Shown: piece by piece, positions 57,173 through 64,000 of the stretch | Position numbering within the stretch: position 1 is the stretch's first letter | How the letters are laid out: each line of letters begins with the position of its first letter | Origin: a virus | Length of the DNA stretch: 64,000 nt | IMG/VR virus record: IMGVR_UViG_3300047375_001083 | Location: 1 to 64,000 of that record | Reading direction: 5' to 3' (one strand) | Translations under genes and position numbers: made by a program | Notes under the pieces: generated by a model | Databases searched by the model: none | What the model saw: only the letters and a program-made list of their open reading frames with translations | Told to the model about the DNA's origin: nothing

Positions 57173-60100
57173 ATGGCTGTAAGAAGAGTACAATTACGCA
57201 GAGGCACTACTGCTGAGAACAATGCCTTTACGGGCGCAATCGGTGAGGTCACGGTAGATACCACTACTGAGTCTATCCGCGTCCACAACGGCGCAGATGC
57301 GGGAGGCGCAGACCTTCTTCGCGCCGATATGTCTAACAATGCTTCAATCACCTCAAACATAGGGGTGACAGGATCAATCGTGATTGGTCCTACTCTTGGA
57401 GCCAACACGATCACATTAGGTCAAGCCAACTCGATCATTTCTATTCCTGGGACACTTAACGTAACCACTCAGAATACTACGAATGATCTTCTCGTTCAGG
57501 ATAGAGTTATCGTCTTGGCTGATGGGAGTGAGGGTAACGCCCACGATGCGAATGGAACAAACGGAGACTCCATCGGCATCATCTTCACACGACCACTTCA
57601 GACTGATGGAGAGGGTGGTGGGGCTCAGAACCCTGGCGTTTTCTATTTCGATGAAGAGAACAACTATTTCGCTCTAGGTACTGCTGACGTGACCGAGAAT
57701 GACAACTCTTGGAACGCTGACTTTACATCAGGGACTCTCTCTCTTGGATCTCTTAATGTTAACGAAGGAAACATCACTAACGTGGGTGACATCGCCCTAG
57801 ATAGTATCTCCGCCGATAACAACACCATTTCTATTAGTCTTACGGACAATCAAGCGTCGTCTCTTGACATTACTGAGGGAGCTAACTCTTACCTCAAGTT
57901 CGTAACAACTGACGAGGGTGAGAAAGTGGTCTTCGGGAAAGTATTTGAGAGTGTCTCAGGGTCTGCCGTAGGGACTCTTACTCTCGCTGACGGGTCGATC
58001 ACTGACTCAGGTGGGGCGATTTCTTTCGGGGATGAGAACCTCTCAACTACGGGAACTCTCGGAGCGGGTGTGGCTACACTTGCTTCAGGCTCGACAGTTG
58101 GAACTCTTACTCTCGCTGATGGCTCGATTACTGACTCAGGCGGTTCGATTTCTTTCGGGGATGAGAACCTCTCAACTTCAGGTACTCTCGGAGCTGGAGC
58201 AACCACTGTCACTTCATTAAGTGTTACTGACGGAAATATCACGAATGTAGGCGATATCTCCCTAGATAGCATTTCTGCTGACGGAAATGCCATTTCTATC
58301 AGCCTTACAGACAACCAAGAGTCTTCACTCGACATTACTGAGGGTGTTAACTCTTACCTCAAGTTCGTAACAACTGACGCAGGTGAGAAAGTGGTCTTCG
58401 GAAAGGTTTCTGAGGGAGTCTCAGGGTCTACCGTAGGAACTCTTACTCTCGCTGACGGGTCGATTACTGACTCAGGTGGAGCTATTTCTTTCGGGGACGA
58501 AAACCTCTCAACTACGGGAACTCTCGGCGCGGGGGTAGCCACACTTGCTTCAGGATCTACCGTAGGAACTCTTACTCTCGCTGACGGGTCGATTACCGAC
58601 TCAGGGGGCGCTATTTCCTTTGGGAACGAGAACCTCTCGACAACAGGTACTCTCGGCGCGGGGGCTACCACTGTCACTTCATTAAGTGTTACTGACGGAA
58701 ATATCACTAACGTAGGGGATATCGCCCTCGACAGCATTTCTGCTGACGGCAGTACCCTCACCATCACTTTGACGGATAACGAAGCTACCGCGCTCAATAT
58801 CACAGAAGCGGGTAACTCTTACCTTAACTTCGTCACCACGAATGAAGGTGAGAAGGTAGTCTTCGGGAAAGTGTCTGAGGGAGTCTCAGGGTCTACCGTA
58901 GGAACTCTCACTCTCGCTGACGGCTCTATTACTGACTCAGGTGGAGCTATTTCTTTCGGGAACGAGAACCTCTCAACTACGGGAACTCTCGGAGTGGGGT
59001 CTGCCACTGTCACTTCATTAAGTGTTACTGACGGAAATATCACTAACGTAGGTGATGTCGCCCTTGATAGTATTTCTGCTGATGGGAATACCATTTCTAT
59101 CAGTCTTACGGATGCTCAAGCAACGGCTCTCGACATCACTGAGGGTGTTAACTCTTACCTCAAGTTCGTAACAACTGACGCTGATGAGAAGGTAGTCTTC
59201 GGGAAGGTTTCTGAGGGAGTCTCAGGATCGTCTGTTGGAAATCTTACTCTCGCTGATGGCTCGATTACTGACTCAGGGGGCGCGATTTCCTTTGGAGATG
59301 AGAACCTCTCAACTACGGGAACTCTCGGATCGGGCGCAACCACTGTTACCTCGTTAAGTGTTACTGATGGGGACATCACGAATGTAGGGGATATCGCCCT
59401 CGATAGTATCTCCGCCGATGGAGACACCCTCACCATCTCTTTAACAGATGCTCAGGCGACTGCTCTCGACATCACTGAGGGAGCTAACTCTTACCTCAAG
59501 TTCGTAACAACTGACGCTGATGAGAAGGTAGTCTTCGGGAAGGTTTCTGAGGGAGTCTCAGGATCGTCTGTTGGAACTCTTACTATTGCCGATGGTTCGA
59601 TCACTGACTCAGGTGGTTCGATTTCTTTCGGGGATGAGAACCTTTCTACCACAGGTACTCTCGGAGCGGGGGTGGCTACACTTGCTTCAGGGTCTACCGT
59701 AGGGACTCTTACTCTCGCTGACGGTTCTATTACCTCCACAGGTGGGACAATCACTTTTGATGATGAGAACCTGACCACTACAGGTTCTATCACCTGTACG
59801 AACATTACCGTAAACGGCACTCAGACTATCATCAGTACAACCAACCTTTCTGTTGCAGATCAAGTGATTGAGCTCAACAAGGACATTGGGGATAATAACA
59901 ATAACTCTGATATCGGGATCTTCCTGAATAGAGGTCTTGAGGACGATGCTCTTATCATTTGGGATGAGGGTGAAGGTAAATTCTTACTAGGCACTCACAG
60001 CGGTGCGGTAAATGGAACTACTACCGACTTCTCAGGTGTTGTGGGTCTTTCTAAGGCTGGTTTACTTGTCAGCACTCTTGAGGCTACAGGCACAGTCTCG

Positions 60101-62587
60101 GGAGCAACAGGATCTACCTTTGGAGATCTTACTCTTGCTGATGGGTCGATCACTGACTCAAGTGGAGCTATTTCTTTCGGGGACGAGAACCTCTCGACAA
60201 CAGGTACTCTCGGCGCGGGAGCTACCACTGTCACTTCATTAAGTGTTACTGATGGGGACATCTCCAACGTAGGGGACATCGCCCTAGATAGTATTTCTGC
60301 TGACGGAAATACCATTTCCATCAGTCTCACTGATAACCAAGCGTCTTCACTCGACATTACTGAGGGAGCTAACTCTTACCTCAAGTTCGTAACTACAGAC
60401 GCTGATGAGAAGGTAGTTTTCGGGAAGGTGTCTGAGGGAGTCTCAGGATCGTCTGTTGGAACTCTTACTCTCGCTGATGGCTCGATTACTGACTCAGGGG
60501 GCGCTGTTTCCTTTGGGGACGAAAACCTTTCTACTACAGGTACTCTCGGGGCGGGCGCAACCACTGTCACTTCATTAAGTGTTGCTGATGGAGACATCAG
60601 CAACGTAGGGGATATTGCTCTCGATAGTATTTCTGCTGACGGGAACTCGATCACCCTTAACCTCACTGATAACCAAGCGTCTTCACTCGACATTACTGAG
60701 GGAGCTAACTCTTACCTCAAGTTCGTCACCACTGACGCTGATGAGAAGGTAGTCTTCGGGAAGGTTTCTGAGGGAGTCTCAGGCTCGACAGTTGGAACTC
60801 TTACTCTCGCTGACGGGTCGATCACCGACTCAGGGGGCGCGATTTCCTTTGGGAACGAGAACCTTTCTACTACAGGTACTCTCGGGGCGGGGTCTGCCAC
60901 TGTTACCTCGTTAAGTGTTACTGATGGGGACATCACTAACGTAGGGGATATTGCTCTCGATAGTATTTCTGCTGACGGAAACGCGATCACCCTTAACCTC
61001 ACTGATAACCAAGCATCATCACTTGATATCACAGAGGGTGTTAACTCTTACCTCAAGTTCGTAACAACTGACGCTGGTGAGAAGGTAGTCTTCGGAAAGG
61101 TTTCTGAGGGAGTCTCAGGCTCGACAGTTGGAACTCTTACTCTCGCTGACGGCTCTATTACTGACTCAAGCGGAGCTATTTCCTTTGGAGATGAGAACCT
61201 CTCAACTACGGGAACTCTCGGAGCGGGCGCAACCACTGTTACCTCGTTAAGTGTTGCTGATGGAGACATCACTAACGTAGGCGATATCTCCCTAGATAGT
61301 ATCTCCGCCGATGGAAATACCATTTCTATCAGTCTTACGGATGCTCAGGCGACTGCTCTCGACATCGCAGAGGGAGCTAACTCTTACCTCAAGTTCGTCA
61401 CCACGAATGAAGGTGAGAAAGTAGTCTTCGGGAAAGTGTCTGAGGGAGTCTCAGGCTCATCTGTTGGAACTCTTACTCTTGCTGACGGTTCTATTACCGA
61501 CTCGGGGGGGGTTATTTCTTTCGGAGATGAGAACCTTTCAACTACAGGGTCACTCACATCGAACAGTCTTACTGTTAGCGGTGGAGGTGTAGCTCTAGGT
61601 GATGGAAGCAACGCGACCTCTATTTCTGTGACTACTCAGACTGACGAAGACACCGTAGGTGAGAACCTCACTATTTCCTCGGGTGTTGGTAATGGGACAG
61701 GCACAGGCGGTTCGGTTATCTTTCAGACAGGTGGAGATAATGCGGGTGCTCTTTCAACTGTTCTGACTCTTAGCTCTGCAAACAAGGCTACGTTTACGGG
61801 CGAGGTAGAGACAGGCAGTAACCTTATTCTTGGGAATAACGTCATTCAGAACTCAGACGGAGAGACTACGATCACTCTGACAGCAGATCAGAAAGTGACT
61901 CTCTCGGGCGATCTTGATGTCACAGGTGTGATCACAGGAAACAGCGCGGTTTCAGGGTCTTTAAGATTCAAAGACCCTACCCTATATGTGGGCTACACTA
62001 ATACAGCATCAACTCGCGATCTCGGTTTTGTAGGTGCTTACGGTGATTCTAACTTTGCTGACTTCCTTATGGGTGTCGTATATGAGGTAGACAACACCGT
62101 AGGCGGTAAGTCAGGCGCGTTTAAGATTTTTCATGGTCGAGCTGACATAACTGAGCCGGCTGCATCTTATTCCGTTCCTGACTCAGATCTCGCTCCCCTT
62201 GACGTAGGTAGCTTGAATGTCAAGAACGGTGGTCTTACAGTCGCTAAGACTACAGGTCTTACAGGTGACGAGGGCGTGACTAACGCGCCTCTCTTTAGCA
62301 CCAACACTAAGGCTTTCCAAGTCGCGGTGACAACCGATACCGCGATAGCAGATGATGCTCACTCAATCGGATTTGTGGTCAATAACACTTCAGTGTTATC
62401 TACAAGCGTCATCATGGCTACAGTGGCCTCTGCTGATAATGGAGGAGACATTCTCGCTGAGGGCGGTATCGAGGTATACGCGCATTCGATCACGAACGCT
62501 ACGAGCTTCGAGTTCAGCCTTGTCAACAGGATAGGTTCTCAGATTAACGCAGACAGTGTGATCACGATCAACTTTGTGATCCTCTAA
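57173..62587 (+). CDS. Giant tail fibre protein 2
   Basis: 1804 residues. The N-terminal RRVQLRRGTTAENNAFTGAI then GEVTVDTTT is the well-known RRGT opening domain of phage fibres. Nine copies of a 110-155-residue unit follow, each with LADGSITDSGGAISFGDENL, GDIALDSISADG and a SYLKFVTTD..EKVVFGKV stretch, at DNA spacings of about 333-336 or about 465 bases. A copy of the shared Asn/Asp domain (TTNLSVADQVIELNKDIGDN, about 59840) interrupts them. C-terminal about 330 residues are non-repetitive and probably contact the host. AGGAGAACAAGAA precedes the ATG. Confidence 0.85.
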   Translation: MAVRRVQLRRGTTAENNAFTGAIGEVTVDTTTESIRVHNGADAGGADLLRADMSNNASITSNIGVTGSIVIGPTLGANTITLGQANSIISIPGTLNVTTQNTTNDLLVQDRVIVLADGSEGNAHDANGTNGDSIGIIFTRPLQTDGEGGGAQNPGVFYFDEENNYFALGTADVTENDNSWNADFTSGTLSLGSLNVNEGNITNVGDIALDSISADNNTISISLTDNQASSLDITEGANSYLKFVTTDEGEKVVFGKVFESVSGSAVGTLTLADGSITDSGGAISFGDENLSTTGTLGAGVATLASGSTVGTLTLADGSITDSGGSISFGDENLSTSGTLGAGATTVTSLSVTDGNITNVGDISLDSISADGNAISISLTDNQESSLDITEGVNSYLKFVTTDAGEKVVFGKVSEGVSGSTVGTLTLADGSITDSGGAISFGDENLSTTGTLGAGVATLASGSTVGTLTLADGSITDSGGAISFGNENLSTTGTLGAGATTVTSLSVTDGNITNVGDIALDSISADGSTLTITLTDNEATALNITEAGNSYLNFVTTNEGEKVVFGKVSEGVSGSTVGTLTLADGSITDSGGAISFGNENLSTTGTLGVGSATVTSLSVTDGNITNVGDVALDSISADGNTISISLTDAQATALDITEGVNSYLKFVTTDADEKVVFGKVSEGVSGSSVGNLTLADGSITDSGGAISFGDENLSTTGTLGSGATTVTSLSVTDGDITNVGDIALDSISADGDTLTISLTDAQATALDITEGANSYLKFVTTDADEKVVFGKVSEGVSGSSVGTLTIADGSITDSGGSISFGDENLSTTGTLGAGVATLASGSTVGTLTLADGSITSTGGTITFDDENLTTTGSITCTNITVNGTQTIISTTNLSVADQVIELNKDIGDNNNNSDIGIFLNRGLEDDALIIWDEGEGKFLLGTHSGAVNGTTTDFSGVVGLSKAGLLVSTLEATGTVSGATGSTFGDLTLADGSITDSSGAISFGDENLSTTGTLGAGATTVTSLSVTDGDISNVGDIALDSISADGNTISISLTDNQASSLDITEGANSYLKFVTTDADEKVVFGKVSEGVSGSSVGTLTLADGSITDSGGAVSFGDENLSTTGTLGAGATTVTSLSVADGDISNVGDIALDSISADGNSITLNLTDNQASSLDITEGANSYLKFVTTDADEKVVFGKVSEGVSGSTVGTLTLADGSITDSGGAISFGNENLSTTGTLGAGSATVTSLSVTDGDITNVGDIALDSISADGNAITLNLTDNQASSLDITEGVNSYLKFVTTDAGEKVVFGKVSEGVSGSTVGTLTLADGSITDSSGAISFGDENLSTTGTLGAGATTVTSLSVADGDITNVGDISLDSISADGNTISISLTDAQATALDIAEGANSYLKFVTTNEGEKVVFGKVSEGVSGSSVGTLTLADGSITDSGGVISFGDENLSTTGSLTSNSLTVSGGGVALGDGSNATSISVTTQTDEDTVGENLTISSGVGNGTGTGGSVIFQTGGDNAGALSTVLTLSSANKATFTGEVETGSNLILGNNVIQNSDGETTITLTADQKVTLSGDLDVTGVITGNSAVSGSLRFKDPTLYVGYTNTASTRDLGFVGAYGDSNFADFLMGVVYEVDNTVGGKSGAFKIFHGRADITEPAASYSVPDSDLAPLDVGSLNVKNGGLTVAKTTGLTGDEGVTNAPLFSTNTKAFQVAVTTDTAIADDAHSIGFVVNNTSVLSTSVIMATVASADNGGDILAEGGIEVYAHSITNATSFEFSLVNRIGSQINADSVITINFVIL
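57770..61560 (+). repeat. Long near-identical repeats inside fibre gene 2
   Basis: Nine repeats, most 333-336 bases apart, with blocks such as TCACTCTCGCTGACGG-type and TTCGTAACAACTGACGC nearly unchanged at DNA level. Synonymous differences are few between some copies (for example around 58860 and 59200), implying recent unequal exchange. Confidence 0.85.
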
Positions 62588-63039
62588 GAAAGCCTGAGTA
62601 GAAAGGTGAGGAAGCTCACATAAGAAAGAGTGAGCTGATAGTACCTGACTAGGTAAGGACTCACCCTCCAATGACTGCAATAGACTTTACAGTCAGAGTC
62701 ATTGGGGAGTGATCCCCTGAGCATATCGTAGCATCCTAATGTAGCTACTAAGATGATCACTAGAGATCCTTTATCGACAGTGAACGGTAGGAGTATTAAG
62801 AAGAGAGCATTAGTGAGGCGTGGGGCGAAGGCAATCCAAGCTTCTTCTGACTTTGTTCTTGCTCTCTTATAAGTGATTGAGACAGATCCTCCTACAAGCC
62901 CTAATTCTTTGTGTTTATGGATGAAGGGTTTGATGGAGTATTGATCTACACCTACTAAGAGTTGAGCCATACCGACATGACTGTACTCGTGGGCTAATGT
63001 GGTTAGAAAAACAGATAAGATTAGGTATGTCAACCACAT
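62584..63039 (-). CDS. Membrane metalloprotease-like protein (site-2-protease type)
   Basis: 151 residues, with an HEYSH zinc motif (17-21) inside the first hydrophobic segment (LILSVFLTTLAHEYSHVGMA), as in M50 proteases. Hydrophobic segments near 72-88 and 90-108 follow, the latter ending LGCYDMLRG, whose Asp could be the third ligand. GAGGAG precedes the ATG at 63039. Its end overlaps the fibre gene by 4 bases. Function in a phage not known; cleavage of a membrane protein is inference. Confidence 0.65.
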   Translation of the reverse strand: MWLTYLILSVFLTTLAHEYSHVGMAQLLVGVDQYSIKPFIHKHKELGLVGGSVSITYKRARTKSEEAWIAFAPRLTNALFLILLPFTVDKGSLVIILVATLGCYDMLRGSLPNDSDCKVYCSHWRVSPYLVRYYQLTLSYVSFLTFLLRLS

Positions 63040-63122
63040 CTCTTTCTCCTCGATAGTAGTTTTATCTACTCAGCTCTATTGGTTTAAGAGAAATAACCTC
63101 ACTTGTCACAAGGGGTACATAT

Positions 63123-64000
63123 ATGAAGAACAGGCAGACAGTCATCCCTTTTAGGGGTCGCCTTACAGATGTTGTTAAGAGGCGTTATGGTAAGAGGCGT
63201 AAGCTCTCTGAGGAGGAAATCTTAGAGAGAAAGGAAAAAGGTCTTGAGGATCGAGTGTTTATCGCCGTTCGTCGCAAAGAGATCGACGCGCTCTTTACGG
63301 TATATACTCACCTCATCACGCCTAACGAGTTCATGCTTAAAATCTTGGCGAAAGCCGACAGGTTTAAGAACTACAATATCCTTCTCGTGGATAAGTTCGA
63401 TGAGGGTACTAAGTACCTCCGTAGAAAGTTCGCAAGCGAGATGTCGGAGTCTTTCATCCAAGACACTCAGAGAATGAGAGCTGAGATCGAGGACTTCGAG
63501 AAATTCATCCGTGAAACCTCAGAGATCAACACTCCTGTAGATGACCGCATCAGGCGCATCAGAAAGTATGTCAGAAAAGCGACCTACAAGAACCGCCTTG
63601 TTGAGAATTACTCTGATCTCCTTGGACGTGTCTTCAAGCTGATGGGTATTGAGGTGTCTACGAAGCAGAAAAGAAACAGCTCCGTCAATCTCCCCTATAT
63701 TCAGTTCGCTCTTCCCTCAAGCCTTGAGAGCGCGCTCAACAAGTCCTCGAAAGATGATACTGAGGAATATGATGTTCTTAAGAGAGCTTTCGACATTCAG
63801 CAGAAAGAGCTTGAGACGACACTTGAGCAACAGGGTTTTGTCGTAGGAAAGACTAGAGACTACCTCGGCGTCGGTGGCGCTAAGACTGCTACAGTCGCTT
63901 ATGACCCTCAAGTAAAGTCACTAGGTAAGCCACCTCGCAGACCATCTAAGAGAAGAGGAGAGTCGCGGGAGTCATATGAGGCGCGCGTAGAGGCGAGTGG
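63123..64000 (+). CDS. Basic hypothetical protein, cut by window end
   Basis: 292 codons visible, no stop before base 64000. Starts MKNRQTVIPFRGRLTDVVKR after AAGGGG. Very charged: a basic N-terminus (RRYGKRRKLSEEEILERKEK), long helices (SEMSESFIQDTQRMRAEIED) and a Lys/Arg/Pro tail (GKPPRRPSKRRGESRESYEA). Could be virion-internal or DNA-binding. No family recognised. Confidence 0.75.
   Translation, partial: MKNRQTVIPFRGRLTDVVKRRYGKRRKLSEEEILERKEKGLEDRVFIAVRRKEIDALFTVYTHLITPNEFMLKILAKADRFKNYNILLVDKFDEGTKYLRRKFASEMSESFIQDTQRMRAEIEDFEKFIRETSEINTPVDDRIRRIRKYVRKATYKNRLVENYSDLLGRVFKLMGIEVSTKQKRNSSVNLPYIQFALPSSLESALNKSSKDDTEEYDVLKRAFDIQQKELETTLEQQGFVVGKTRDYLGVGGAKTATVAYDPQVKSLGKPPRRPSKRRGESRESYEARVEAS

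Noticed and set aside
51613-62587. Diversity-generating retroelement acting on fibre genes
   Set aside because: No reverse transcriptase or template repeat with adenine-biased variable copy was found; the variation looks like ordinary repeat recombination.
1-64000. tRNA or rRNA genes
   Set aside because: No cloverleaf with TTCRA-type loop plus CCA stem, and no rRNA-like stretch was seen by eye; a tRNAscan-SE run would settle this.

Overview
The window looks like part of a large double-stranded DNA phage genome (or a prophage derived from one) of a Gram-negative bacterium. Evidence: two giant repetitive fibre genes (51.6-62.6 kb), a beta-helix spike-like protein, a peptidoglycan amidase and a secreted lytic transglycosylase. 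There is also a phage-type replication and recombination set: RecA/UvsX-like, sliding clamp, clamp loader, RuvC-like, SbcD/SbcC-like, Cas4/RecB-like nuclease, UvrD-like helicase. Genes are tightly packed with many 4-base ATGA overlaps, and many small orphan genes are present. No tRNA, rRNA, integrase, capsid, portal or terminase gene was seen. The host cannot be named from the sequence alone.

Layout. 0-2.8 kb: four-gene plus-strand run (acidic repeat protein to a tandem winged-helix protein) closed by a strong hairpin terminator. 2.9-15.5 kb: a GC-rich accessory block in which genes on both strands sit in near-identical cassettes. Each cassette has a conserved promoter-like 'P element', a 5' leader hairpin, one gene, a 'T motif' (CTTATGAGTTCAC) and an 'A motif' (ACAGATTCCTATTTCTC). 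This block carries a CobS-like AAA+ protein, a VWA protein and a HEVGH metallopeptidase-like protein with a Gly/Glu/Asp/Lys linker. Together these look like a CobS/CobT-type (MoxR-VWA) system with the CobT half split in two. 14.6-15.5 kb is non-coding and holds a large palindrome and tandem repeats. 15.5-24.2 kb: plus-strand genes, including a three-HTH regulator, a nuclease-methyltransferase fusion, an HNH endonuclease and many small unknown or membrane proteins; divergent P elements continue to 22.8 kb.

24.2-30.8 kb: mixed strands, with a DUF3293-like protein, a DHHA1-like protein, a polynucleotide-kinase-like protein and a 1216-residue UvrD/Rep-like helicase. 30.9-45.2 kb: a long minus-strand DNA-metabolism region. 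It contains a MazG-like protein, a degenerate phage metallopeptidase, the C-terminal half of a Rad50/SbcC-like ATPase, the sliding clamp, a PD-(D/E)XK nuclease, SbcD, the N-terminal half of Rad50/SbcC, RecA, RuvC, dCMP deaminase, a DUF3310 protein, a methyltransferase scattered over several ORFs, and a divergent GroEL-like chaperonin lacking the catalytic Asp398 equivalent. 45.2-64 kb: plus strand, with amidase, HTH protein, spike-like protein, clamp loader, NusG-like and sigma-region-4-like proteins, structural proteins, two fibres, a convergent membrane metalloprotease-like gene, and a further gene running off the window end.

The most unusual material is: (i) the split CobS/CobT-like trio, with an inverted duplication of part of its AAA+ gene forming a chimeric mini-gene; (ii) the P-element/leader-hairpin cassette system, whose stem shows a compensatory change between plus- and minus-strand cassettes; (iii) the GroEL-like protein; and (iv) three ancestral single genes (Rad50, CobT, methyltransferase) that appear broken into separately encoded parts. 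All family assignments are from motif reading by eye; no database search was run.
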